A DNA stretch of 64,000 bases from Rahnella ecdela (GCF_019049625.1 NZ_JAFMOY010000126.1:124001-188000); one strand, 5' to 3'. Shown: positions 29,245-39,001, numbered from the stretch's first letter. Numbers and translations: made by a program. The notes: generated from the sequence alone by a model not told the origin.

Positions 29245-29922
29245 TTAACGCAGAATATTCAACGGGCCACCGGTTTCCAGTGCCCGCTGATAAGCCGGTC
29301 GGGCTGTCACATTGGAAAGCCATGCATTTATATGTGGGTATTTTTCCAAACCGGTACGGGCATTGACGGCTTCTACCGGGAAACTCATCTGAATGTCCGC
29401 CGCACTGAACTGATAACCGGCAAAATAAGGATGGGTGGTCAGATGCTGCTCGAGATAATCCAGATGAGTATAAATTTGTTTATCGAGATAGTTTTTTTGC
29501 ACACCCTGACCAATCGCGCTTCCAATCGGACGGATCAGCCACGGCATGGGCGGTTTACCTAAGCGGCCAAAAATGAGCTTCATGACCAGCAACGGCATCA
29601 GCGAACCTTCCGCATAATGCATCCAGTAGCGGTACTGCTGGCGCTCGGCGAACGCCGAAGGTTTCAGCGTTCCGGCCTCGTCATAGACTTCCTGCAGATA
29701 TTCGATAATGGCGCCGGACTCCGCCAGAATCAGACCGTTATCTTCGATTACCGGAGACTTGCCCAGAGGATGGATTTTCTTCAATACGGCGGGCGCCAGC
29801 ATCGTTTCTGCGTTGCGCTGATAACGTTGCACTTCGTAAGGGACGCTCAATTCTTCGAGCATCCATAAGATTCGCTGTGATCGGGAATTATCTAAATGGT
29901 GAACTGTTAACATAACTGTCAT
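29245..29922 (-). CDS. Glutathione S-transferase family protein
   Basis: 225 aa. The N-terminal thioredoxin-like domain has LTVHHLDNSRSQRILWMLEEL and the cis-proline/glutathione motif LGKSPVIEDNGLILAESGAIIEYL (Glu-Ser for gamma-Glu binding). The C-terminal domain is all-helical. The residues NSRSQR place the likely catalytic Ser in the first loop. The start at 29922 is preceded by AAAGGG; an ATG three codons later is possible. The physiological substrate is not known. Confidence 0.88.
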   Translation of the reverse strand: MTVMLTVHHLDNSRSQRILWMLEELSVPYEVQRYQRNAETMLAPAVLKKIHPLGKSPVIEDNGLILAESGAIIEYLQEVYDEAGTLKPSAFAERQQYRYWMHYAEGSLMPLLVMKLIFGRLGKPPMPWLIRPIGSAIGQGVQKNYLDKQIYTHLDYLEQHLTTHPYFAGYQFSAADIQMSFPVEAVNARTGLEKYPHINAWLSNVTARPAYQRALETGGPLNILR

Positions 29923-30181
29923 CTGCCCTTTCGTATTTAATTATTTGTTAACTATAGACAACGCTTTCGATGCCCGTGTCACATTCGCTTTAAAAACCCT
30001 TGTTTTCATCAGGATTAATATCATGGACATCTTTTTATTTGATAAAAATCACTTACGGATTAATCTTAATTACACGAAAAAAATTATCGTAACTTCATTC
30101 GCCTTTAATAAATCTTAATGCCATTATCGCCGGATAAAAAATCAGCCCGTCGCTTTCGACTCTATGTTTGTGGAGCCTTAC

Positions 30182-32275
30182 ATGTTTTCCAGTAATTACA
30201 ACAATGTGCTTGTAATGTTTTCGTTCATTGTTGCAATGCTTGCCTCTTATACCGCGCTTGATATGGCTGGCCGGGTTGCCACCACGGAGGGAAGGGCTTC
30301 CCGACTTTGGTTAATTGGTGGCGCCATTGCAATGGGTATCGGTATTTGGTCCATGCATTTCATCGGCATGTTGGCCTTTAATTCTTCTATGCCAATGGGT
30401 TACGACCCGGTTATTACGCTGCTTTCCATGCTGATCGCGATTGTTTCTTCAGCCTTTGCGCTCTGGCTGGTCTGCCTGCAGGAGCTGCCAGTGCGGCGTT
30501 TGCTGGCGGGTGCATTGCTGATGGGTGGCGGTATTGCGGCCATGCATTACACCGGCATGTCAGCGATGCTGATGATGCCGCCGATTGTTTATGACTTCCG
30601 TTGGGTCACGTTATCTGTCGTGGTGGCCATTGTTGCATCCGGCGCGGCGCTGTGGATGGCGTTCCATCTGCGTCAGCAGTCGCCGAATGTGCGACTGTTG
30701 CGCATCAGTGCCGCCGTGGTGATGGGCACAGCGATTGTCGGTATGCATTATATCGGCATGGCCGCTGCCGAATTCCCGATGGACAGCCACAGCATGGCGG
30801 CGTTCAGTGGCGTGGATAATAACTGGCTGGCGCTGCTGGTGATTGTGGTGACGCTGGCCATTCTGGCGATCACCCTGATTATTTCCATTCTTGATGGCCG
30901 GATGCAGGCACGCACGTCGATTCTGGCGTCGTCGCTGGCGCAGGCTAATCGCGAGCTGACTCAGCTGGCGCTGCATGACAATCTCACCCGTCTGCCGAAC
31001 CGCCTGTTACTGGAAGACCGCCTCAGTCAGGCATTTCAGAAAGCCTCGCGGGGGGAATCACAGTTTGCGGTGCTGTTTTTGGATCTCGACGGATTCAAGG
31101 CGGTTAACGATGCTTTCGGGCATCACATCGGCGATCAGCTGTTAATTTCTGTCACTGAACGCCTGAAATCTCAGTTGCGCGCGACAGACACGCTGGCGCG
31201 TCTGGGCGGCGATGAATTTGTCCTGTTGGTGGAAATCGCCGATCCGACGGATGCTTCACAGTTAGCCGATAAACTGGTGCATCTGATCGCCCGTCCGTTT
31301 TACGTCTCCCGTTACGAACTGCTGGTTTCCGCCAGCGTCGGTATCGCGGTGTATCCGGGCGACGGTGAAAATGAGCGGGAGCTGATGCTCAATGCCGACG
31401 CGGCGATGTATCACACCAAAAATTCCGGCCGCAACGGACACAGCTTCTTCCAGCCGTCGATGAATGCCAATGCGCAAAACCAGTTGCAGATGCTCAATGA
31501 TTTGCGTCTGGCAATCGAACACCACGAACTGCGCCTGCACTATCAGCCGAAATTTATCGCGCCTTACGGGCCGGTCAGTGGTTTCGAGGCGCTGCTGCGC
31601 TGGGAGCGTGACGGCAAAACGCTGAGCCCGGACGTGTTCCTGCCTCTGGCGGAAAAAACCGGTTTAATCATCCCGATTGGCGAATGGGTGCTCAATGAAG
31701 CCTGCCGCCAGTTGCGCGAATGGCATCTGGAAGGACATACCACCTGGACAGTGGCGGTCAATCTTTCCACGCTACAGTTTGAGCAGTCAAATCTGGTGGA
31801 AATGGTGATTGAGACGATTGAACGTCATCAGATCCCGCCGGAAATGCTGACGCTTGAAGTCACAGAAACCACGGCAATGCGCAATCCGGACGTCAGCGTG
31901 GAAATTCTGGAACGCCTGACCCAGTTTGGCGTGAAGGCCTCGATTGACGATTTCGGTACCGGCTATTCCAGCCTGCTTTACCTCAAGCGTCTGCCGGCCA
32001 GCGAACTGAAAATCGATGGGGCATTTATTAATGACCTGATCGCGGGCAGTGAAGATGCCAGTATTGTTTCGGCGATCATCGCTCTGGGTCAGACCCTCAA
32101 TCTGAAAGTGGTGGCCGAAGGTGTGGAAACCACCCAACAACAGGATTTCCTTACACAGCTGGGCTGCGACACGTTGCAGGGCTATCTGCTGGGGCGTCCG
32201 ATGACACCGCAACAGATTGCCCAGCACCCCGATGCCGACTGGGAACCACAGCTCACTATTAAACAGAAAGCGTAA
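30182..32275 (+). CDS. MHYT-GGDEF-EAL membrane c-di-GMP signalling protein
   Basis: 697 aa. The N-terminus has seven helices carrying three MHYT-type motifs, SMHFIGM (about residue 57), AMHYTGM (about 120) and GMHYIGM (about 188), thought to sense O2, CO or NO through copper. The GGDEF domain is intact (RLGGDEFVLL, about 343). The EAL domain is intact (GFEALLRW about 468, DDFGTGYSS, ELKIDGAFI). It could therefore make or degrade c-di-GMP. ATG 30182 is 6 bp from GGAG (30172-30175); an ATG 18 bp upstream lacks a site. It converges on the chemoreceptor gene. Confidence 0.93.
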   Translation: MFSSNYNNVLVMFSFIVAMLASYTALDMAGRVATTEGRASRLWLIGGAIAMGIGIWSMHFIGMLAFNSSMPMGYDPVITLLSMLIAIVSSAFALWLVCLQELPVRRLLAGALLMGGGIAAMHYTGMSAMLMMPPIVYDFRWVTLSVVVAIVASGAALWMAFHLRQQSPNVRLLRISAAVVMGTAIVGMHYIGMAAAEFPMDSHSMAAFSGVDNNWLALLVIVVTLAILAITLIISILDGRMQARTSILASSLAQANRELTQLALHDNLTRLPNRLLLEDRLSQAFQKASRGESQFAVLFLDLDGFKAVNDAFGHHIGDQLLISVTERLKSQLRATDTLARLGGDEFVLLVEIADPTDASQLADKLVHLIARPFYVSRYELLVSASVGIAVYPGDGENERELMLNADAAMYHTKNSGRNGHSFFQPSMNANAQNQLQMLNDLRLAIEHHELRLHYQPKFIAPYGPVSGFEALLRWERDGKTLSPDVFLPLAEKTGLIIPIGEWVLNEACRQLREWHLEGHTTWTVAVNLSTLQFEQSNLVEMVIETIERHQIPPEMLTLEVTETTAMRNPDVSVEILERLTQFGVKASIDDFGTGYSSLLYLKRLPASELKIDGAFINDLIAGSEDASIVSAIIALGQTLNLKVVAEGVETTQQQDFLTQLGCDTLQGYLLGRPMTPQQIAQHPDADWEPQLTIKQKA

Positions 32276-32294
32276 TGACAGATAGCGTCGTATT

Positions 32295-33857
32295 TCAGGC
32301 AGTCGCTGTGCGGAAAAACCGCACAGCGTTGCGTAATTCGACGCTTTGTTCGGTCAGCGATTGCGCGGCAGCGGCAGCCTGTTCAACCAGCGCCGCATTT
32401 TGTTGCGTCACCTGATCCATCTGATCGACCGCAATCCCCACTTCATGAATACCGGAATGTTGCTCCGAACTGGCCGTCGAAATTTCACTGACGATCTCAG
32501 CCACCTTATTCACCGAAATCACGATTTCACTCATGGCCTTACTGGCGCGATCGGCCTGATCTGAGCCTTCTGAAATTTTAGTCACCGTGTCCTGAATAAG
32601 GTCTTTAATCTCTTTTGCCGCCTGCCCGCTTTTTTGTGCCAGCACACGGACTTCACTCGCGACCACCGCAAAACCTTTGCCCTGCGTTCCCGCACGCGCT
32701 GCTTCTACGGCGGCGTTAAGCGCCAGCAAATTAGTCTGGAAAGCAATGCCTTCGATGACGCTGATGATATTGATGATTTCGCTGGAACTGCCGGAAACAT
32801 CACGCATATGCGCCTGCATACCGCTGACAATCGCCCCGCCCTGCGAGGCCGTTTTCGAAGTTTCGTGAGCCAGCTGGCTGGCCTGGCGCGCATTCTCAGC
32901 ATTCTGACTGACGGTCGCCGTCAGGTTTTGCATATTCGAACTGGTTTGCACCAGCGATGCCGCCTGCTCTTCCGTGCGCTGCGAGAGATCTACGTTACCC
33001 TGCTCAATCTCACTGGCGGCATGATTAATCGACTCGCTGCCCTGCATAATCTGATGAATGGTTTTATTCAGTTGCAGATTCATACCGTTGAGTGAAGCCA
33101 GCAAACTGTCCGTATCTCCCGGCTTAAGGGCTATTCTGGCAGCCAGATTGCCGGTGGAAATCTCATGCATAATCGAAGCCGCATAGGCAGGTTCTCCGCC
33201 CAGCTGTTTAATCAGATTGCGTGCCAGCAACAGCGCCATGAGCAGCGAAATAATAAAGGCCACGACGACCAGCACTAAAAACATCACGCTGGCATTTTGA
33301 TAGCTGCTGCGGGCCTGTGCGGCAGCTTTCTCGCTATTGGCAAGTTCGTCGCTGACCAGCTTCGCCAGACTCGCCATCAGCTGCGTGCGGTATTTACGCG
33401 AATTGTCACCGCTGATTTGCGTGGCCTGCGCAATATCGTTGCGCTCCATTGCTGTAATCACTTCGTCATTTGCCCGCGAAAACTGTTCGAAGTTGCTGAC
33501 AATTTGCTTAAAAAGATCTGATTTACTGCCGCCGCTGTTCAGCTTCTGATACGCGTTTTCGGCGGCCTTAAAGGTATCAACGGCCTGCTGAATTTCCACC
33601 CGGTGCCCGTCGCGCGACGACCCTTGCGGCGAGGCGATATATTGCACCTGTTGCAGGCGTAATTCCGCCAGCGTCCCGCGCATGACCAGCGGATATTGCA
33701 CGCCGGGAAGACGATAAGCCCGGTAGTTTTCGATCTGCTGATTACTGCTGCTGAGCAGCCAGGCGGACATTGCGGCAAGAGTAAGCATCAGCGCCATCAC
33801 GACGGCGAAAGCGCCAAGTAAACGGGTAAGAACAGAGAGATTGGTGAATTTTTTCAT
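32295..33857 (-). CDS. Methyl-accepting chemotaxis protein
   Basis: 520 aa. First helix at about residues 10-33, a periplasmic four-helix-bundle sensor (4HB_MCP, about 34-190), second helix at about 192-214, HAMP, and a signalling domain with the hairpin tip [22 protein letters not shown]. The C-terminus (RFFRTATA) lacks the NWETF-type CheR/CheB tether, so it depends on other receptors for efficient adaptation. A sigma-28 promoter lies 37 bp upstream of the ATG. The ligand is unknown. Confidence 0.95.
   Translation of the reverse strand: MKKFTNLSVLTRLLGAFAVVMALMLTLAAMSAWLLSSSNQQIENYRAYRLPGVQYPLVMRGTLAELRLQQVQYIASPQGSSRDGHRVEIQQAVDTFKAAENAYQKLNSGGSKSDLFKQIVSNFEQFSRANDEVITAMERNDIAQATQISGDNSRKYRTQLMASLAKLVSDELANSEKAAAQARSSYQNASVMFLVLVVVAFIISLLMALLLARNLIKQLGGEPAYAASIMHEISTGNLAARIALKPGDTDSLLASLNGMNLQLNKTIHQIMQGSESINHAASEIEQGNVDLSQRTEEQAASLVQTSSNMQNLTATVSQNAENARQASQLAHETSKTASQGGAIVSGMQAHMRDVSGSSSEIINIISVIEGIAFQTNLLALNAAVEAARAGTQGKGFAVVASEVRVLAQKSGQAAKEIKDLIQDTVTKISEGSDQADRASKAMSEIVISVNKVAEIVSEISTASSEQHSGIHEVGIAVDQMDQVTQQNAALVEQAAAAAQSLTEQSVELRNAVRFFRTATA
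32304..32328. terminator. Hairpin overlapping the 3' end of the chemoreceptor gene
   Basis: CGCTGTGCGG (32304-32313), loop AAAAA, CCGCACAGCG (32319-32328): a perfect 10-bp stem that lies inside the last codons of the chemoreceptor gene and 28 bp past the MHYT gene stop. No U-tract follows on the plus strand. It probably marks the convergent ends of both transcripts. Confidence 0.5.
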
Positions 33858-33893
33858 CTGGACACATCAGAAAGTCAGTGAAAGGAGACTCTC

Positions 33894-33920
33894 ATAACGG
33901 CCAAAAGAAAGGGAACTTTA
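33894..33920 (-). promoter_or_regulatory. Sigma-28 (FliA) promoter of the chemoreceptor gene
   Basis: On the minus strand: -35 TAAAGTTC (33920-33913), 11-nt spacer, -10 GCCGTTAT (33901-33894). Against TAAAGTTT-N11-GCCGATAA it matches 7/8 and 6/8. This places the receptor in the flagellar class 3 regulon. Confidence 0.8.
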
Positions 33921-34104
33921 TGGCAAAATGAAACTATATTTCATTTTGTTAAACGCTGGCTTTCGAAATGTAATTCCAGGGTTACCGGACAAATTTTTCA
34001 TGTTATATGCGCAGGCTAAAAACATGATCTGCGGCGTATTTCCCCGGTTTTTCCCTCTCTGGCCGAGAGAGCAGTATCGCCGCATTATTTCGAATGACTG
34101 AGGT

Positions 34105-34908
34105 TCACCTGGGCTCAAAACCCGGCCATAACGGCATGATGTCAGACATCAGATTCGGGGTTCCGGCTGCGACCGACATGTGCCGGTAATTCTCGATACC
34201 GTCCGGCGTTTTGGCGAATTTCACGACGGTTTGCAGTCCGGCTTCCTGACAAAGCACCGTACCACCTGCAATATCCCACAGCGTCGTGCGACGTTGCAGG
34301 TGCCCGTCTATAATGCCTTTAGCGGCAAACACCATGCCTATGGTCGTGCAGCGATAACAATGCACCGACCAGTGTGCAGCGCGCAGCCCCTGATAAAATG
34401 CCGACGCTTCATCCAGCTTGTCGTCGGAACTGTCCCCGAGGGAAACCACCTGTACGTCACCAAACCGGTCATCACGGCTAAAAGGCTTACCGTTATGGAA
34501 AATTCCCTTTCCGCATTCCGCTGCAAACAGGTCGTTTAATACCGGCAGCGCCACGACACCTATCACCGGCTTTTTGTTTTCCACCAGCCCGAGCGATACG
34601 CCCCACAGCGGCGAACCGCGCAGGAAATTCGACGTGCCGTCAATCGGGTCGATCACCCAGCAAGGCGCGTCGGTCAGCACGCCGCCCAGTTCCTCACCGA
34701 TAATGGCATCGTGCGGGAAATGCTCTGCCAGCTGACCGCGGATAAACTGCTCGACCGCCACATCCGCTTCTGAGACGAAATCCTGCGTGCGTTTGCTGCT
34801 GACCTCAATGGTGTCCCGGCGGTTAAAAAAGCTCAGCGCCAGTTCAGCCGCCTGCGCCGCAATCTGGCTGGCCATCGCCAGACGCCCGGGCATTGTACTA
34901 TTCGTCAT
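34105..34908 (-). CDS. Inositol-monophosphatase family phosphatase
   Basis: 267 aa. Metal-binding motifs are IIGEELGG (GEE), WVIDPIDGTSNFLRG (DPIDGT, with the second Asp pair) and WDIAGGTVLCQEAG (WDxAGG). The family covers inositol-1-phosphatases, histidinol-phosphatases (HisN type) and 3'(2'),5'-bisphosphate phosphatases; the substrate cannot be fixed here. It is distinct from SuhB, which lacks the long N-terminus. ATG 34908 is 6 bp from AGGAT; an adjacent ATG at 34911 would be only 3 bp away. Confidence 0.88.
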   Translation of the reverse strand: MTNSTMPGRLAMASQIAAQAAELALSFFNRRDTIEVSSKRTQDFVSEADVAVEQFIRGQLAEHFPHDAIIGEELGGVLTDAPCWVIDPIDGTSNFLRGSPLWGVSLGLVENKKPVIGVVALPVLNDLFAAECGKGIFHNGKPFSRDDRFGDVQVVSLGDSSDDKLDEASAFYQGLRAAHWSVHCYRCTTIGMVFAAKGIIDGHLQRRTTLWDIAGGTVLCQEAGLQTVVKFAKTPDGIENYRHMSVAAGTPNLMSDIMPLWPGFEPR

Positions 34909-35079
34909 CATAAATCCTGATTTTTACAGTCTGAAGGGTTTTCTGTTTCAAGAGACATTCACGCACATAGAATGCACCGGTTTTGATGAATAAAAAATGA
35001 CAACGGGCCGCTTGCCAAAACAGCGCAAAACACTCTATATCTGTGTGCTTAACTTTTCTGCTTTTCGCCGGAGATTCCC

Positions 35080-35712
35080 ATGCCTGATGCCGCCCACTGG
35101 ATCCCTTTTTTACTGATTTGTCTCGGACTGGTGTTAACGCCCGGCCCGAACATGATCTACCTGATTTCGCGTTCACTGTGTCAGGGGCCAAAGGCAGGCC
35201 TGATTTCGCTTGGCGGCGTGGTGCTGGGCTTTCTGTTTTATATGCTGTTCGCCGCGCTGGGTATTACCGCGCTGCTGATGGCGGTTCCATTCGCTTACGA
35301 CACCCTGCGCATCGGCGGCGCGGCGTATCTGCTGTATATGGCGTGGCAGGCGGTAAAACCCGGCGGTCGTTCGCCATTTCAGGTCAAAGATTTACCCCGC
35401 GACAGCAATAAAAAGCTGTTCAGCATGGGACTGGTCACCAGTCTGCTGAATCCTAAAGTGGCGGTGTTATACCTGACATTACTGCCGCAATTTCTCGTGC
35501 CGGGGCAGGGACATGTGCTGACGCAGTCACTGATTTTAGGAAGCTCGCAAATCCTGATCAGTGCGACGGTTAATGCGCTGATCGCCCTGTCAGCCGGTTA
35601 TATCGCCGTCTTCCTTGCGGGGCGCCCTTTGTGGATGGTGCTTCAGCGCTGGTTCATGGGCGCGGTTCTGGGCGGGCTGGCAGTGCGTATGCTGCTCGAC
35701 GGCCGTAAATAA
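35080..35712 (+). CDS. LysE/RhtB family exporter
   Basis: 210 aa with five to six helices. The family signature is LVLTPGPNMIYLISRSLCQGPKAGL near residues 16-40, followed by YLLYMAWQAVKPGG and GLVTSLLNPKVAVLYLTLLPQF. The family exports amino acids (threonine, homoserine, leucine) or related metabolites across the inner membrane. The start has CCGGAG 7 bp upstream. No adjacent regulator identifies a substrate. Confidence 0.9.
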   Translation: MPDAAHWIPFLLICLGLVLTPGPNMIYLISRSLCQGPKAGLISLGGVVLGFLFYMLFAALGITALLMAVPFAYDTLRIGGAAYLLYMAWQAVKPGGRSPFQVKDLPRDSNKKLFSMGLVTSLLNPKVAVLYLTLLPQFLVPGQGHVLTQSLILGSSQILISATVNALIALSAGYIAVFLAGRPLWMVLQRWFMGAVLGGLAVRMLLDGRK

Positions 35713-35772
35713 CGTTCAGTTTATAAGAACGGTCCTTTATCACCGGTCATATTCACTTAACGGCGAACTCTA

Positions 35773-35778
35773 TATAAT
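35773..35778 (+). promoter_or_regulatory. -10 element upstream of the TroA-like binding protein gene
   Basis: Perfect TATAAT, 32 bp before the GTG start. A possible -35 (TTCACT, 35752-35757) is 15 bp upstream and weak. No Fur consensus is visible here, which matters because the gene product resembles iron-siderophore binders. Confidence 0.5.
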
Positions 35779-35809
35779 CCTCTGCACAACGAAACCAGAG
35801 GATTTATAC

Positions 35810-36898
35810 GTGCGCGCATTATCATCCCGCTTTTTGCCTTCGGTCGCCCTGCTCGGGCTGGCCCTGAGCTTTGCCTCCCCTTCCGTTTTGGCTTCACGCC
35901 AGATTACTGATCAGTTAGGCCGTCAGGTCACGATCCCCGATAACGTGGATCGCGTGGTCGTTCTGCAACATCAGACCCTGAATCTGTTGGTTCAGCTCGA
36001 TGCCACCAAAGACATTGTCGGCGTGCTGAATAACTGGCAAAAGCAGCTGGGCAGCGGTTATGTCCGTCTCGCACCGGAGCTTGCCAAAACGCCGGAAGTG
36101 GGCGACCTGACCAGCGTGAATCTGGAAAGCGTGGTAGCGCTGCATCCGCAGGTGGTTTTTGTCACCAACTATGCGCCGCAGGAAATGATCGACCAGATCA
36201 GCCAGGCCGGCATTGCGGTGGTCGCGATTTCACTGCGTGATGATCCCAAAGGCGAAGAACATAAAATGAATCCGGTGCTGCCTGATGAAGATAAGGCGTA
36301 CACAGAAGGGCTGAAGAAAGGCATCGCGCTGATTGGCGAAGTGGTTAATCACCAGAAACAGGCTCAGGAATTGATCGACTATACTTTTTCAGAGCGCAAA
36401 CTGACCGCCGGGCGTCTGAAAGACATTCCGCCTGAACAGCGCATCCGTACGTACATGGCAAATCCCGATCTAACCACATACGGTTCCGGTAAATACACCG
36501 GCCTGATGATGTCACATGCGGGTGCGATGAACGTGGCCGCTGCCACCGTGAAAGGATTCAAACAGGTGGCGATGGAACAGGTGATCGCCTGGGATCCGCA
36601 GGTGATTTTCGTCCAGGACCGATATCCGGAAGTGGTCGGGCAGATCAACAGTGATCCGAAATGGCAAAGTATTGATGCCGTTAAAAATCACCGCGTTTAT
36701 CTGATGCCGGAATACGCCAAAGCCTGGGGCTACCCGATGCCCGAAGCGCTGGCGATCGGTGAACTGTGGATGGCGAAAAAACTGTATCCGCAAAAATTCG
36801 CAGACATCGACATGCAAGAACAGGCTAACGCTTATTATCAGCGCTTCTACCGGACGAATTTTAAACCCGCGGCAGACGCGGCGCGCGCGGGGAAATAA
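35810..36898 (+). CDS. TroA-like (class III) ABC transporter substrate-binding protein
   Basis: 362 aa starting at GTG behind AGAGGA (7 bp). Sec signal peptide of about 28 residues (ending SPSVLA), no lipobox. The mature protein has the periplasmic-binding fold of FepB/BtuF/MolA: DQLGRQVTIPDNVDRVVVLQH, PEVGDLTSVNLESVVALHPQVVFV and EQVIAWDPQVIFVQD. The family binds Fe-siderophores, haem, cobalamin or oxyanions such as molybdate. No permease or ATPase is adjacent, and the next gene encodes a ModA-like protein 47 bp downstream, so the two are probably co-transcribed. Confidence 0.88.
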   Translation: MRALSSRFLPSVALLGLALSFASPSVLASRQITDQLGRQVTIPDNVDRVVVLQHQTLNLLVQLDATKDIVGVLNNWQKQLGSGYVRLAPELAKTPEVGDLTSVNLESVVALHPQVVFVTNYAPQEMIDQISQAGIAVVAISLRDDPKGEEHKMNPVLPDEDKAYTEGLKKGIALIGEVVNHQKQAQELIDYTFSERKLTAGRLKDIPPEQRIRTYMANPDLTTYGSGKYTGLMMSHAGAMNVAAATVKGFKQVAMEQVIAWDPQVIFVQDRYPEVVGQINSDPKWQSIDAVKNHRVYLMPEYAKAWGYPMPEALAIGELWMAKKLYPQKFADIDMQEQANAYYQRFYRTNFKPAADAARAGK

Positions 36899-36945
36899 CC
36901 TCGTCCCCGGCGTTTTTTATCGAGGCAATGTGACAAGGAGACCTG

Positions 36946-37686
36946 ATGACAAATTCAATCAAAGTGCTGGCCGCAGGTAGCCTGCGCCGGGCATGGCAAC
37001 CATTGTGTGAAGCCTTTACGGAAAAAACCGGCACGAAAGTGAATGCGGAGTTCGGCCCTGCCGGGCTGTTACGTGAACGCATCGAACAGGGTGAAAGAGT
37101 CGATCTGTTTGCTTGCGCTAATACTTCGCATCCGCTGGCTTTACAGCAGCATGGCAAGGCACTGTCAGTGGACAATTTTTGCGGCAACAGCCTGTGTGTG
37201 ACGGCGCGTAAAGTGCCGGAACTGGAAACGCTTAACTGGTTGAAAGTGTTACTCGATTCGCGTTTCCGGCTGGCGACATCCACGCCAAAAAGTGATCCTT
37301 CCGGCGACTATACCTGGCAGATGTTTGAAAATATTGAGCGTCGTCATCCGGGTGCCGGTGAAGCATTGCGCAATAAAGCCTTACGGCTGGTGGGCGGTGA
37401 GAAGTCAGCAAAAGTGCCAGAAGGTAAACTGGCGGCAGAATGGCTGATTTGCAGCGGGCAAGCCGATGTGTTTATCGGCTATACCAGTTATGCCACGTTG
37501 TTGCGGGAAAATGATGAGCTGGAAGTGTTCAATATTCCGGCAGATTACAATGTCCGTGCCATCTACGCGCTGGCCACCTGCACCGAAAAAGGGAAACCGC
37601 TGGCAGAATTCATTCTTTCAGAAACCGGCCAGCATATTTTGCAGAACGCCGGTTTTTGCGGAAAGCATTCGGTGATGCCGGAATAA
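36946..37686 (+). CDS. ModA-like solute-binding protein without a signal peptide
   Basis: 246 aa beginning MTNSIKVLAAGSLRRAWQPL: the ModA/Wtp fold normally starts like this only after a cleaved signal peptide (LxVFAAASL), so this protein is predicted to stay in the cytoplasm. Further features FGPAGLLRERIEQGERVDLFA (Ser/Ala oxyanion loop region) and GQADVFIGYTSYATLL fit molybdate/tungstate-binding proteins. ATG 36946 is 7 bp from AAGGAGA. An upstream secretion signal is not encoded in frame. It shares a transcript with the upstream binding protein and has no transporter genes beside it. Confidence 0.85.
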   Translation: MTNSIKVLAAGSLRRAWQPLCEAFTEKTGTKVNAEFGPAGLLRERIEQGERVDLFACANTSHPLALQQHGKALSVDNFCGNSLCVTARKVPELETLNWLKVLLDSRFRLATSTPKSDPSGDYTWQMFENIERRHPGAGEALRNKALRLVGGEKSAKVPEGKLAAEWLICSGQADVFIGYTSYATLLRENDELEVFNIPADYNVRAIYALATCTEKGKPLAEFILSETGQHILQNAGFCGKHSVMPE

Positions 37687-37690
37687 GGAA

Positions 37691-38548
37691 TTAATGATCT
37701 AAATCGCGTTCCTTCATTGCCCGCTGACGATCGTAATACTCATCTTCGGCGGCAATGATTTCGTCGAGCAGGGAATCCACATCCGCTTTATGCGTATCCT
37801 CGGCAAACAGGCCAGTCAGCGGTGATTCCGGTGTCAGTTTACCGTCTTCATACAATGCCCAGATCTCTTTGGCATAACGCGTTTCCAGCAACTTCGGCGC
37901 GAACTGACCGTAGTACTCAGTCATGTTATTCACATCGCGCTCAAACATCGTTTCTGCGTGGTTATTGGCGGCAGCATCAACGGCCTGCGGCAGGTCGATA
38001 ATCACCGGCCCGTCAGCGTCCATCAGCACGTTAAATTCTGACAAATCACCGTGAACGATACCGGCGCAGAGCATGCGCACGATATTGCGGATCATGGTTT
38101 CGAAATCCGCGACCGCTTCTTCTTCACTCAGGATGACATCACTGAGGCGCGGCGCGACCACGCCGTCAGCGTCGGTGATGAGCTCCATCAGCAACACGCC
38201 ATCGAGGCAAATATAAGGCTGCGGCACGCGCACACCGGCATTCGCCAGACGAAACAGCGCATCAACTTCCGCCGTCTGCCAGGACTCTTCCTGTTGTTTA
38301 CGACCGAACTTCGACCCCTTTTGCATCGCACGCGCGTTGCGGGTGTTACGGACTTTACGGCCTTCCTGATATTGCACAGCCTGTTTGAAGCTACGCTGCG
38401 TCGCTTCTTTATAAACCTTGGCACAACGTATCTCTTCACCGCATAAAACGGTGTACACGTCGGCCTCTTTGCCACTTTTCAGTCGACGGACCACATCATC
38501 AATCAGGCCGTCATCCACCAGAGGTTGGATTCTATTTGGGATTTTCAT
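37691..38548 (-). CDS. RIO-family serine protein kinase
   Basis: 285 aa. Kinase features: glycine-poor loop LKSGKEADVYTV (residues 24-35), ATP lysine Lys44 (RCAKVYKEA), catalytic loop HGDLSEFNVL (Asp168, Asn173) and metal-binding IIDLPQA (Asp185 in place of DFG). RIO1-type kinases act in ribosome maturation in archaea and eukaryotes; in gamma-proteobacteria their targets are largely unknown. It is conserved in several enteric genera but not in E. coli K-12. It converges on the ModA-like gene with a 4-bp gap. Confidence 0.92.
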   Translation of the reverse strand: MKIPNRIQPLVDDGLIDDVVRRLKSGKEADVYTVLCGEEIRCAKVYKEATQRSFKQAVQYQEGRKVRNTRNARAMQKGSKFGRKQQEESWQTAEVDALFRLANAGVRVPQPYICLDGVLLMELITDADGVVAPRLSDVILSEEEAVADFETMIRNIVRMLCAGIVHGDLSEFNVLMDADGPVIIDLPQAVDAAANNHAETMFERDVNNMTEYYGQFAPKLLETRYAKEIWALYEDGKLTPESPLTGLFAEDTHKADVDSLLDEIIAAEDEYYDRQRAMKERDLDH

Positions 38549-39001
38549 GCAGCCTTGTACCTTATTTCAGCGCATGAGGGAATGACCTGCGCAATATTCC
38601 CTTCATTACACACCAGACACGCCGTTCGCGTCATCCTTTCTTAATCCTTATCGCTTACCGCCTTCAGAGGTACAGTTTAACGTAGTGGCGATGGAGTGGA
38701 TACTTTCTGCTCACAGGTTATTGTCATTCTGCGCAAAAAAGAAGAGGGGCAATGCGGCTGTTTTCCCTGTGAACCTCGCCACCGGTAATTTGACTTAACT
38801 AATTACTTCACACCTGATAATTATTTCTTACTGTAAATAAGTCCTGCCAGTTATTATATTTTAATTTCATCGGAACTTTTTCCCTGACTTGAACGTTTCG
38901 TGCTGTTTAGCCTTCGTTTATTAAGGGCAGGAAACGGTATACGCTGCGTTTAGAATTGAGGTGGTACTGTGCCGTTAATTTCCCGCTGCAGGTTGTCTGT
39001 T
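38549..39001. other. AT-rich intergenic region before the thioester-reductase-like gene
   Basis: 453 bp with no supported gene. The last 150 bp are markedly AT-rich (for example TTATTATATTTTAATTTC near 38852-38869), the type of promoter silenced by H-NS. A GTG at 38969, behind GAGGTGG, is an alternative start for the following gene and would extend it 11 codons. Confidence 0.5.

Noticed and set aside
29130-29366. 78-codon plus-strand frame near the GST 3' end
   Set aside because: Lies partly antisense to the GST gene and across an inverted repeat; Lys-rich low-complexity start, no support.
30080-30160. Possible sigma-28 promoter (TAAATCTT..GCCGGATAA) before the MHYT-GGDEF-EAL gene
   Set aside because: The spacer is 12 nt and the -10 element matches only about 5/8, well below the two convincing sites in the window.
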